From CAIWHR01 sp963786625 (lineage in GTDB: Bacteria; Pseudomonadota; Gammaproteobacteria; Burkholderiales; Casimicrobiaceae), in assembly GCA_963786625.1 (NCBI GenBank), contig CAWAZS010000014.1, positions 1,240,001 through 1,304,000 of the forward strand: a stretch of 64,000 bases of DNA, read 5' to 3'. The notes under the pieces were generated by a model. It did not search any database and was not told where the DNA came from. It was given only the letters and a program-made list of their open reading frames with translations. Shown here piece by piece: positions 45,562-54,300 of this stretch. The position numbers were made by a program, and so were the translations under genes. Numbering within the stretch: position 1 is the stretch's first letter; each line of letters opens with the position of its first letter.

Positions 45562-46263
45562 ATGGAACGGCGGAAGTTTCTGGGCAGCTGCGCCGCAGTG
45601 TCCGGCGCGGTCGGGTTCTCGGCGCTGTCGTCATGGGCAAACGTTCCGCCGCGCCACTACGATCGCGCGCGGCTGATCGATCCCAACGGCGCGCCGCTCA
45701 AGGCGCGCGCGCTCGCCGCCGAAACCAATTACGTGTTTCATTTTCCGTTCGCCGGCACGCCGTGCTTTCTGCTCAATCTCGGTCGCCCGGTCGACGCTCC
45801 CGCGACGCTCCGGCGCGAGGACGGCGCGACGTACGCCTGGCAGGGCGGTGTGGGACCGTCGCGCGCGATCGTCGCGTTTTCCGCGATCTGCGCCCACAAG
45901 CTCGCCTATCCGACGCGCGACGTCTCGTTCATCCGCTATCAGCCGCAACGCTCGGCCACTTCCGACGCGCGGGTGATTCACTGCTGCGCGGATCACAGCG
46001 TCTACGATCCCGCGAACGGCGCGCGCGTGCTGGCGGGCCCGGCGCCGCAGCCGCTCGCGGCCATCCTGCTCGAGTACGACGCCGCGACCGACGAGCTCGC
46101 AGCCACGGGCACCCTTGGGCCCGAGCAGTTCGACGCGTTCTTCGGCAAGTACGAGTTCAAGCTCGCGCTCGAGCACGGGCAGGGCAAGGCAAAGCGGCCG
46201 GTCGGCGCGACCACGGTGGTGAGGGAGCTCGCGCAGTACTGCAAGCAGACGATCCAGTGCTGA
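45562..46263 (+). CDS. Exported Rieske [2Fe-2S] protein
   Basis: A 233-residue protein with a twin-arginine-type signal (MERRKFLGSCAAVSGAVGFS), followed by a Rieske domain. The cluster ligands appear as CAHK (Cys/His, about residue 111) and HCCADHSVYDP (Cys/His, about residue 140), fitting CxH...CxxH. A folded iron-sulfur protein sent through Tat would sit in the periplasm or be membrane-anchored. No cytochrome b/c1 genes are adjacent, so this is not an obvious bc1 subunit. Its TGA overlaps the likely GTG start of the ABC ATPase, suggesting that the Rieske protein and exporter belong to one operon. Confidence 0.85.
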   Translation: MERRKFLGSCAAVSGAVGFSALSSWANVPPRHYDRARLIDPNGAPLKARALAAETNYVFHFPFAGTPCFLLNLGRPVDAPATLRREDGATYAWQGGVGPSRAIVAFSAICAHKLAYPTRDVSFIRYQPQRSATSDARVIHCCADHSVYDPANGARVLAGPAPQPLAAILLEYDAATDELAATGTLGPEQFDAFFGKYEFKLALEHGQGKAKRPVGATTVVRELAQYCKQTIQC

Positions 46264-47045
46264 ACGGACCCGCCGACGCGGCGATCGTCGTCGCCGACCT
46301 CGCGAAGTCCTACGGCGCCGTCGAGGCGGTGCAGGGAATCTCCTTCGCCGTGCGGCAGGGCACGACGACGGCGCTGCTCGGGGGCAACGGCGCCGGCAAG
46401 ACGACGACGCTGTCGATGCTCCTGGGCCTGCTGACGCCGACCGCGGGGCGCATCGCCGTTCTCGGGGAGGAGATGCCGGCGCATCGCCACCGGGTGCTGC
46501 CCCGGATGAATTTCACGTCGCCGTACGTCGACCTGCCCAAGCGGCTCACCGTGCGCGAGAACCTCTCGGTCTTCGCCGACCTCTACGGGCTGCGCCGCCC
46601 GCGCGAGCGCATTGCGGCCGTCGCCGAGGATTGCGACCTCGGCGAGCTTCTGCAGCGCCCCTACGGCAACCTGTCGGCCGGCCAGCGCACGCGGGTCTCG
46701 CTCGCCAAGGCCGTGCTGAACGAGCCGGAAGTGCTGCTGCTCGACGAGCCGACGGCCTCGCTCGATCCGGACATCGGCGACCGGATGCGCAGCTACCTCG
46801 AGCGCTACCAGCGGCGCACCGGCTGCACGATGCTGCTGGCCTCGCACCACATGGGCGAGGTCGAGCGGCTGTGCGACGACGTGATCATGCTGCGCGCGGG
46901 CGTCGTCGTGGACCAGGGCTCGCCGCGCGCGCTGATCGCGCGCTACGGCCGCGAAAACATGGAACAGGTGTTTCTCGACATCGCGCGCGGTGGCGCCGGC
47001 GACGAGCGCGTTGCCGGCTCCGCGGCGGAGGAGACCGCCGCATGA
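46257..47045 (+). CDS. ABC-2 type exporter, ATP-binding subunit
   Basis: A 262-residue nucleotide-binding subunit. Walker A is LLGGNGAGKTTTLSML, the ABC signature NLSAGQRTRVSLAKA and Walker B VLLLDEPTASLDPD, followed by the switch His in LLASHHMGEVERL. It belongs to the CcmA/NodI/drug-exporter type and pairs with the permease at 47179. I chose GTG 46257 because it overlaps the Rieske stop and places the domain correctly. Its own stop overlaps the ATG of the bridging mini-ORF. Confidence 0.92.
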   Translation: MLNGPADAAIVVADLAKSYGAVEAVQGISFAVRQGTTTALLGGNGAGKTTTLSMLLGLLTPTAGRIAVLGEEMPAHRHRVLPRMNFTSPYVDLPKRLTVRENLSVFADLYGLRRPRERIAAVAEDCDLGELLQRPYGNLSAGQRTRVSLAKAVLNEPEVLLLDEPTASLDPDIGDRMRSYLERYQRRTGCTMLLASHHMGEVERLCDDVIMLRAGVVVDQGSPRALIARYGRENMEQVFLDIARGGAGDERVAGSAAEETAA

Positions 47046-47182
47046 GACTGACGGCGCACCGTCGCAAGCCGCCTGAAGGCGGCCCCACAGCAGCGGGCGA
47101 CGCCTATTGTGGGTCCGGCTTCAGCCGGATGCGATGCGTTGAGCCGCCTGAAGGCGGCCCCGCGTCGGCGAGGGGCGCATGA
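47042..47182 (+). CDS. Bridging mini-ORF between ABC ATPase and permease (46 codons)
   Basis: The frame starts at an ATG overlapping the ATPase stop (ATGA, 47042-47045) and ends in a TGA overlapping the permease ATG (ATGA, 47179-47182). It is built from three palindromic repeat elements. It encodes RRKPPEGGPTAAG, then CGSGFSRMR, then VEPPEGGPASARGA. The KPPEGGPT octapeptide is shared with the mini-ORF at 16390-16527. Any function is more likely to lie in coupling translation of ATPase and permease than in the peptide. Confidence 0.5.
   Translation: MRLTAHRRKPPEGGPTAAGDAYCGSGFSRMRCVEPPEGGPASARGA
47065..47161 (+). repeat. REP-like cluster B-A-B
   Basis: Type B (GCCGCC TGAA GGCGGC) lies at 47065-47088 and again at 47141-47161. 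Type A (CCGGC TTCA GCCGG) lies between them at 47109-47133. The flanks GTGGG (left of A) and CCCCAC (right of B) are mutually complementary, so larger A-B hairpins could form. The same two types occur at 16446-16508. Confidence 0.8.
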
Positions 47183-48012
47183 GCGGCGTGGCGGCCGTCG
47201 ACCGGCACACAGGCGCGGCGGCATCGGCGAGGCGCGTGCGCGCGATACTGCGCCGGCACGGCTACCTGATCGTCAAGTCCTGGACGCGCATCGTGTCGAT
47301 GATGTACTACCCGACGGTGACAATGGTCATCTGGGCCTTCGTGACGCTCTACCTCGCGCCGACGAACGACTTCCTGCGCGACGCGCCGGGCTTCTTCATC
47401 GGCGCGGTGTTGCTGTGGGACGTCCTGTTCCGCGGACAGCTCGGCGTGTCGCTCACCTTCATCGAGGAGTTCTACGCGCGCAATCTCGGCAATCTGTTCG
47501 TCTCGCCGCTGACGCTGCCGGAGTACATCGCCGGCCAGCTCACGATGAGCCTGCTGCGCGCGCTGATCGGGGTCGGCGGCGCCTGCGTCTTCGCGTTCCT
47601 CCTGTTCCGCTACTCGATCTTTTCGCTCGGTCTTCCGCTGATCGCGTTCTTCGCCAGTCTGCTGGTGTTCGGCTGGGCGATCGGGCTCGCGATGTCGGGA
47701 ATGATCCTGCGCCTCGGGCTCGGCGCCGAGGAGCTCGCGTGGGCGGCGATCTTCGTCATCGCGCCGGTCTCGGGAGTCTATTATCCGATCGCGGTGCTGC
47801 CGTCCTGGCTGCAGGCGATCGCCTGGGGAATCCCCTCCGCGCACGTGTTCGAGGGCATGCGCGCGGTCCTCCTCGACGGCGTGTTCCGCTGGGACCGCTT
47901 CTGGATGGCGGCCGCGCTCGATCTCGTCTATCTCGCGCTGGGCGCCGCGCTGTTCGCATGGTCGATGCGCCACGCCCGCGAGAACGGCACGTTGCTGCAG
48001 ATGGGCGAATAA
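47179..48012 (+). CDS. ABC-2 type exporter, permease subunit
   Basis: A 277-residue permease with six hydrophobic helices of the ABC-2 membrane domain. The first follows a basic N-terminus (VRAILRRHGYLIVKSWTRIV), and the family GV(Y/S)YP-type turn appears as VSGVYYPIAVLPSWLQAIAW. The last cytoplasmic loops and the helix ending in LFAWSMRHARENG are typical of NodJ/DrrB-like permeases. It works with the ATPase encoded upstream; the exported substrate is unknown. The ATG lies in the ATGA overlap with the mini-ORF. Confidence 0.9.
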   Translation: MSGVAAVDRHTGAAASARRVRAILRRHGYLIVKSWTRIVSMMYYPTVTMVIWAFVTLYLAPTNDFLRDAPGFFIGAVLLWDVLFRGQLGVSLTFIEEFYARNLGNLFVSPLTLPEYIAGQLTMSLLRALIGVGGACVFAFLLFRYSIFSLGLPLIAFFASLLVFGWAIGLAMSGMILRLGLGAEELAWAAIFVIAPVSGVYYPIAVLPSWLQAIAWGIPSAHVFEGMRAVLLDGVFRWDRFWMAAALDLVYLALGAALFAWSMRHARENGTLLQMGE

Positions 48013-48126
48013 GGCCGTCGATGTCCAAGATCGATCTGTCGCGCATCCCGCCGACATCGCGCGCGAGTTCGCGTTGACGCGGCACGGGTCGGGGTCGCGG
48101 CTGATGTGAGGAGAAAGGAGACCACC

Positions 48127-49245
48127 ATGAACGAAACGCCGGCGAACGAATCATCGATGGCCGCACGTGCGGCACCGAAGCTCATGGAATTGCGCGTGCG
48201 TGCGGTGCGCGTGCCGATGCGCGAGCCGCACCAGACCGCGAGCGGCGCCGTTGCCGAATCCCCGCTGGTGCTGACCGACGCGATCTTCGACGACGGTGTC
48301 GTCGGCCACAGCATGGTCTTCACGTACACGCCGGCGGCGTTGACGCCGGTCGCCGAGCTCGTCCGCAACTTCGCGGCCCTGGTGCAAGGCGAGCCGCTCG
48401 CGCCGGTCGAGACCGAACAGAAGCTCGCGCGGCGCTTCCGCCTGCTGGGCACGCAAGGCCTCGTCGGCATGGCGCTGGCGGCGATCGACATGGCGCTCTG
48501 GGATGCGCTTGCGCGCAGTCACGCGACGTCGCTCGTGCGCCTCCTGGGCGGCGTCGCGAAGCCGGTCCCGGCGTACGGCGCCGTCGGTTACGACGGCGTG
48601 GGGCGTTCGGCAAAGGTCGCCGAGGAATGGGCGAGGCGCGGGTTCACCGGCGTCAAGGCCAAGATCGGCTATCCGACCGTCGAGGAGGACGTCGCGGTCG
48701 TGCGCGCGATGAAGAGCGCCGTGGGCGACGGGGTCGCGATCATGGTCGATTACAATCAGTGCCTCTCGCCTGCCGAGGCGGTGCAGCGGATGCGGGTCCT
48801 CGACGGGGAAGGGCTGACGTGGGTCGAGGAGCCGACGCTCGCCCACGACTATGCCGGCCACGCGCTGGTGGCGCGCGAGGCGGCCACGCCGGTCCAGTGC
48901 GGCGAGAACTGGTGGGGACCGCTCGACATGCAGCACGCGCTCGACGCACAGGCATCGGACTACGTGATGCCCGACGTGATGAAGATCGGCGGCGTCTCGG
49001 GCTGGCTGCGCGCGATCGCCCTCGCGCAGACCCGGGGCATCCGCGTGTCGAACCACCTGTGGCCGGAGATCAGCGCGCAGCTCTTGTGCGTGACGCCGAC
49101 CGCGCACTGGCTCGAATACGCCGACTGGTGGAACCCGATCCTCAGCGAGCCGCTCTCGGTCGAGCGCGGAATGGCGGACGTGGGCGGTGCCGTCGGCAGC
49201 GGCGTCGCCTGGAACGAGAGCGCCGTGGAGCGCTTCGCGGTCTAG
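48127..49245 (+). CDS. Mandelate racemase/muconate lactonizing enzyme family protein
   Basis: A 372-residue enolase-superfamily enzyme. The capping domain is followed by the barrel with the KxK catalytic pair (GFTGVKAKIGYP). Metal ligands appear in VDYNQCL, WVEEPTLAHD and GENWWGP, and the catalytic His in VSNHLWPEISAQLL. The WWNPIL stretch near the end is typical of the mandelate racemase subgroup. The substrate is an unknown hydroxy- or sugar-type acid. A strong GGAGAAAGGAG box precedes the ATG at 48127. The 114-bp gap upstream contains a short frame, 48021-48077, discussed in the findings. Confidence 0.92.
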   Translation: MNETPANESSMAARAAPKLMELRVRAVRVPMREPHQTASGAVAESPLVLTDAIFDDGVVGHSMVFTYTPAALTPVAELVRNFAALVQGEPLAPVETEQKLARRFRLLGTQGLVGMALAAIDMALWDALARSHATSLVRLLGGVAKPVPAYGAVGYDGVGRSAKVAEEWARRGFTGVKAKIGYPTVEEDVAVVRAMKSAVGDGVAIMVDYNQCLSPAEAVQRMRVLDGEGLTWVEEPTLAHDYAGHALVAREAATPVQCGENWWGPLDMQHALDAQASDYVMPDVMKIGGVSGWLRAIALAQTRGIRVSNHLWPEISAQLLCVTPTAHWLEYADWWNPILSEPLSVERGMADVGGAVGSGVAWNESAVERFAV

Positions 49246-49250
49246 CGCGC

Positions 49251-49892
49251 GTGTCCGACGTGTCCGCGACTGCCCGGGAGCTCAAGGAGATCGCCGAGCG
49301 CACGCTCGAGCACTACGACCAGCGCGCCGACGAGTTCTGGGAAGGAACGCGCGATCACGACGTCAGCCAGAACGTCGAGGCGCTGCTGCAGCACATCCGG
49401 GGCGCACCGCCGTTCACGATCCTCGATTTCGGCTGCGGGCCCGGGCGCGATCTCAAGACGTTCGCCGAGCGCGGCCACGTCGCAATCGGCCTGGAAGGCG
49501 CCGCCCGCTTTGCCGCGATGGCGCGCGCCTACAGCGGCTGCGCGGTGTGGCAGCAGGACTTCCTGAGGCTCGCGCTCCCGCCCTCCCGCTTCGACGGCGT
49601 GTTCGCCAACGCCGCGCTGTTCCATGTCCCGGGCCGCGAGTTGCCGCGCGTGCTGCGCGAGCTGCACGCGACGCTCAAGCCCGGCGGCGTGCTGTTCAGC
49701 TCGAACCCGCACGGCCGCGACGAGGAGGGCTGGAACCGGGGCCGCTACGGCGCCTACCACGAGCCGGAGACATGGCGCCGCTTCGGTGCGGCCGCCGGCT
49801 TCGTCGAGGTCGCGCACTACTACCGGCCGGCCGGGCTGCCGCGCGAGCAGCAGCCGTGGCTCGCCACCGTGTGGCGGAAGCCGGAGTCCTGA
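49251..49892 (+). CDS. Class I SAM-dependent methyltransferase
   Basis: A 213-residue Rossmann-fold methyltransferase. Motif I is TILDFGCGPGRDLKTFAERG, the motif II region follows as AIGLEGAARFAAMA, and FDGVFANAALFHVP is motif IV. ELHATLKPGGVLFSSNPHG follows. A GTG start at 49251 sits 5 bp after the upstream stop, so the gene is cotranscribed with the enolase-superfamily enzyme. The substrate is unknown. It converges on the response-regulator cyclase gene. Confidence 0.88.
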   Translation: MSDVSATARELKEIAERTLEHYDQRADEFWEGTRDHDVSQNVEALLQHIRGAPPFTILDFGCGPGRDLKTFAERGHVAIGLEGAARFAAMARAYSGCAVWQQDFLRLALPPSRFDGVFANAALFHVPGRELPRVLRELHATLKPGGVLFSSNPHGRDEEGWNRGRYGAYHEPETWRRFGAAAGFVEVAHYYRPAGLPREQQPWLATVWRKPES

Positions 49893-49985
49893 CCCGCGAT
49901 ACGGCTTCGCGGATAGGGCCGGCGAGCGGGAAGGGGCGCCGATGCGTCTGGTGCCCCCGTTCGCCAGGCAGCGCTGCCTGCGGTG

Positions 49986-51039
49986 CTAGACCTTCTGCCC
50001 GAGAGTTCACCGAATACACGTCCACCGGCGCGGCCTTGCCCCGGATCGGAACCGGGCCGAGCTGCTCCACCTCGACGCGATCGCCGACGGCGGCGCGGGT
50101 CGCGCCGTCGATCAGGATGGTCCGCTCGGCAACCTTGGTGTGCGCCTCGAGCCGGGACGCCAGGTTGACGGTGTCGCCGATGCAGGTGTAGGTCGCGCGC
50201 TCGTTGGTGCCGGCGTAGCCGGCGACCATCTCGCCGGAGGCGATGCCGATGCCGATCCTGATCGGCGGCTTGTCGGCGGCGACGCGCTCCACGTTGAAGA
50301 GCTCCATCGTCTCGATCATCTCCAGCGCCGTGCGCACGGCGCTCCCGCAGGGGTCCGGCAGCGGCAGCGGCGCGCCGAAGATCGCCATCAGCCCGTCGCC
50401 GACCATCAGGGTGACGACGCCGCCATGCGTGCTGATCGCGTCGAACATCAGCGTGTAGTACGTGTTGAGCAGCTCGATCGTCTCCTCGGGCGGCTGCGTC
50501 TCCGCGAGCGACGTGAAGCCGCGGATGTCGGTGAACATCACCGCGCCGTGCACGCGCTTGCCGCCCAGCGCGAAGCCGGACTGCTGCAGGTCCTGCGCCA
50601 CCTCGCGCGTGGCGAAGCGGCGCATCCATTCCTTCTGCTGGTCGCGCAGGCGCTTCTTCTCGAGGCTCGCCCCGAGGCGCGCCTTCAGCAGCACCGGGTT
50701 GACCGGCTTGGGCAGGTAGTCCTCGGCGCCGAGCTCGATGCAGCGCACCACGCTGTCGATGCCTTCCAGCGACGACGTGACGATGACCGGCAGGTCGCGC
50801 AGCTGCAGGTCGTTCTTCAGCTGCTCCAGCACCTGGAAGCCGTCCATCTCCGGCATTTCCATGTCGAGCAGCAGCAGGTCGAAGCTCTCGCGCCGCAGCA
50901 TCTCCAGCGCGACGCGGCCGTTCTCCGCCGACGCGACGCTGTGGCCCTGCAGCTCGAGGCTGCGCGTGAGCAGCAGCCGGTTGACCTTGTTGTCGTCGAC
51001 CACCAGCAGGCGGGCCGGCGCGTGCGGGCCTTCACGCAT
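49986..51039 (-). CDS. Response regulator with class III nucleotide cyclase domain
   Basis: About 350 residues. A receiver domain (residues 10-125) has VVDDNKVNRLLL, the phosphorylation Asp in LLLLDMEMPEMDG and the Lys in YLPKPVNP. A class III cyclase domain follows, with FTDIRGFTSLAE (metal Asp), LMVGDGLMAIFG (second Asp) and YTCIGDTVNLASRLEA (Asn/Arg transition-state pair). The position that is Lys in many adenylyl cyclases appears to be Leu here (TLMVGD), so cAMP as product is not certain. The exact 3' end is unclear. The open frame runs far into the neighbouring gene, whereas a shifted frame ends in LGQKV at 49986, so a late indel is likely. The ATG overlaps the Hpt stop. Confidence 0.85.
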
Positions 51040-51382
51040 TGCGCAGCTCCGTCAGCGCGGCGGCCACGCGCGCGTATTCCTGCGCCAGCGCGTCCAGCGA
51101 CTGCCCGTTCGGCCTGGACGACCGGGGCGAGCCCGGCCAGCTCCAGCTCCCGCGCCATCGCGCCGAGCGCGTGCGCGCCGAAGGTGTTGCTGTTGGATTT
51201 GAGCGAATGCGCGGCGCGCCGGAACACGTCGGCGTCGCGCGGTCGCGAACGAACGGCGCAGCTCGTCCAGCAGCAGCGGCGCCTCGGCCAGGAAGGTGTC
51301 GACCAGCTCGATGACGAAGTCGGCGCCGGCTGTCTGCTTGCAGCTCGTCGAAGGTGGCGAGATCGATCGTCGGTTCGGCCAT
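51032..51382 (-). CDS. Histidine phosphotransfer (Hpt) protein (frameshifted)
   Basis: About 115 residues, starting MAEPTIDLATFDELQ. Pieces of one Hpt domain are found in three frames: FVIELVDTFLAEAPLLLDEL, then FRRAAHSLKSNSNTFGAHAL with the phosphorylatable His, then LAQEYARVAAALTELRNA. Three one-base breaks in 350 bp need correction. It sits between the hybrid kinase (2 bp downstream of its stop) and the cyclase (overlapping ATG). It is therefore the natural shuttle between the kinase receivers and the cyclase receiver. Confidence 0.8.
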   Translation of the reverse strand: MAEPTIDLATFDELQADSRRRLRHRAGRHLPGRGAAAAGRAAPFVRDRATPTCSGAPRIRSNPTATPSARTRSARWRGSWSWPGSPRSSRPNGQSLDALAQEYARVAAALTELRNA

Positions 51383-51383
51383 G

Positions 51384-54300
51384 TCATCGGTCCTCGCGGG
51401 CTGACACCAGGTTGAGCGCCTCGACCAGCCGCTCGACGCGGATCGGCTTGGTGAGGTAGTCGTCCATGCCGGCGGCGAGGCACATCTCGCGGTCGCCCTG
51501 CATGGCGTTGGCCGTCATCGCGACGATGCGCGGCCGCTCGTCCGCGGACCACTTCGCGGTGATGCGCCGCGCGGCTTCGAGCCCGTCCATCTCCGGCATC
51601 TGCACGTCCATCAGCACCACGTCGTAGGTCTGGCGCTCCACCGACTCGACGGCCTCGATGCCGTTCGACGCGAGGTCGGCGCGGTAGCCCATCTGCTGCA
51701 GGATGCGCAGCGCGAGCTTCTGGTTGACGACGTTGTCCTCGGCCAGCAGGATGCGCAGCGGATGGCGCGCCGCCATCGCCGGGTCGAGCTGGGACTTGGC
51801 CGGCGCGGCTGCGGCCTTCGGCGCGGCGTCGTGCACCAGCAGGCCGACCAGCGTGTCGAAGAGCTGCGACTGGCGGATCGGCTTCGCGAGGTAGGCGCTG
51901 AAGAGCTTGTCGGTGTCGCCGGCCTCGCGCCGGCCGAGCGAGCTGAACAGCACGAGCGGCAGCGTCGGGCGCCGCTCGCGAATCTGCCGCGCCAGGGTCA
52001 GGCCGTCCATCTCCGGCATGTGCATGTCCAGGATCGCGAGGTCGAAGGCTTCGCCGGCTTCGATCCAGCGCACCGCCTCCAGCGGCGATTCGGTGTCGCG
52101 CGAGGCCATGCCCCACTTGGCGGTCTGCAGGCTCAGTATGCGCCGGTTGGTGGCGTTGTCGTCGACGACCAGCACGCGCTTGCCCGTGAGCTCCGGCTGC
52201 GCGCCGACGAAGTCGCGCGACCGGGCCGGCGGCATTTCCGCGATCGGCACGTCGATGGTGAACAGGAACGTCGACCCCTTGCCCGGTCCGTCGCTCTCCG
52301 CCCACATGCGCCCGCCCATCAGTTCGCTCAAGCGCCTGCTGATGGCGAGGCCCAGGCCGGTGCCGCCGTACTTGCGCGTCGTCGACGAGTCGGCCTGCGA
52401 GAACGACTGGAACAGGCGGCTCATGCCTTCGGCGGTCAGGCCGATGCCGGTGTCGCGCACGGCAAAGGTCAGTTCCACCCTGTTCGCCGGCGAGCGGCTT
52501 CGCGCTCACCGTGAGCACCACCTCGCCGTGCTCGGTGAACTTCACCGCATTGGACAGCAGGTTGAGCAGGATCTGGCGCAGCCGCGTCACGTCGCCGCTG
52601 ATCGCGGCCGGGACGTCGCCCTCGAACACGTAGGCGATGTCGAGGTGCTTTTCCGTGGCGCGCGTGCTCACGAGGTCGAGCGCCGACTCGACGCACTCGC
52701 GCAGGTCGAACGGCTGCGACTCGATGTCCATGCGGCCGGCTTCGATCTTCGAGAAGTCGAGGATGTCGTTGATGATGGTCAGCAGCGCGTCGCCCGATTC
52801 GCGGATCGTGGCGACGTAGTCGTGCTGCTCGGCGTCGAGCTTCGTGTCGAGCAGCAGCCCGCTCATGCCGATGACGGCGTTCATCGGCGTGCGGATCTCG
52901 TGGCTCATCGTGGCGAGGAACGAGCTCTTGGCCTCGTTGGCGGCCTCGGCCGCGGCGCGCGCCTCCTGCGCCTGCTTGAACAGGCGCGCGTTCTGGATCG
53001 CGATCACCGCCTGGTCGGCGAAGGTCTCCAGCAGGGCGATCTCCTGCGCCGTGAACGTCGTCCACTGGCGGTCCGCGAACGTGCGGACGACGAAGAAGGC
53101 GCCGACACCACTGTCCTGCCACATCATCGGCGCGACCAGAGCAGGAAAAATTGCCGATCTTGGCCGCCATGCGGCGAATCGCCTCGGGAACCCCGTCCCC
53201 CGACAATGCGTCGGGATAGTGCATCACGCGGCGCTCCAGCACCGCCTCCGCGATGATCGTCCGGGCGATGGGAGTCGGCTTGAATTTCTGCGCAGCCCTC
53301 CGGCCGCCGGGTCCGCGCGTCAGACCCAGGTGCACCATGGAGTCCTCGTCGACGGTCAAGACTGCCAGGTCGCTGCATGCGATCAGGCGCTGGCAGCTGT
53401 CGAGGATCTTCTCGAACACCGGCTGGGTATCGGCCACCGAGCTGCTGATGACCTGCAGCACCTCGGCCGTGGCCGTCTGCCGTTCGAGCGCCTCCTTCGT
53501 CTCGTTGAACAGCCGCGCGTTCTGGATCGCGATCACCGCCTGGTCGGCGAAGGTCTTGAGCAGCGCAAGTTCCTTGTCGGAGAAGGGCCTGGGCGGCTGG
53601 CGCAGCACCGAGATCGAGCCGATGCCGCGGTCCTCCCAGAGCATCGGCGCCCAGGCCACCGAGCAGTTGCCGTGCAGCTGCGACCATGCCGCGCACCGCG
53701 GCCGGGCGCGTCGGGCATCGCCGCAGCGTCGGGCACGTGGACCGTGCGCCGCTCGCGGATGACCCGCTCCGTCATCGTCTGCTCGACGCGGCTTGGGGAA
53801 GGTGCGCGCGATGGCATCGAGCGCGGACCCACGCCAGGCGGCCGCATGCACCTGGCCGTCGTCCTTGACCAGGAAGATGCCGAGCTGCTCGGTGGCGAAC
53901 AGGCGCTGGCCGCTCTCGAGGATCTTCTCGAACACCGGCGCGGTGTCGGCCACCGAGCTGCTGATCACCTGCAGCACTTCGGCGGTGGCGGTCTGCTGCT
54001 CCAGCGCCTCCTTCGTCTCGTTGAACAGGCGCACGTTCTCGATCGCGATCACGCGCCTGGTCGGCGAAGGACTCGGCCAAGGCGATCTCGGCCGGGGTGA
54101 ACGCGCCGGCGCGCGCCTGGCGAAGCTCGAGACGCCGACGATCTGGCCATTGCGCACCATCGGGCAACAGCAAGGCGGCGTTGATGCCGACGGTCTCGCG
54201 AATTCGTCGCCTGGTGCTCGCGGCAGCGTCGATGGCTCCCCAGTCGGCAGGTGCAGCGGCACGCATCGTCGAGCATGGCGCGCGACGGGAAGTTGGCCTC

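Noticed and set aside
49696..49985. Extended C-terminus of the response-regulator cyclase
   Set aside because: The open frame continues about 290 bp into the convergent methyltransferase gene as Arg/Ala/Pro-rich sequence. A nearby stop in a shifted frame (49986) is more likely the real end.
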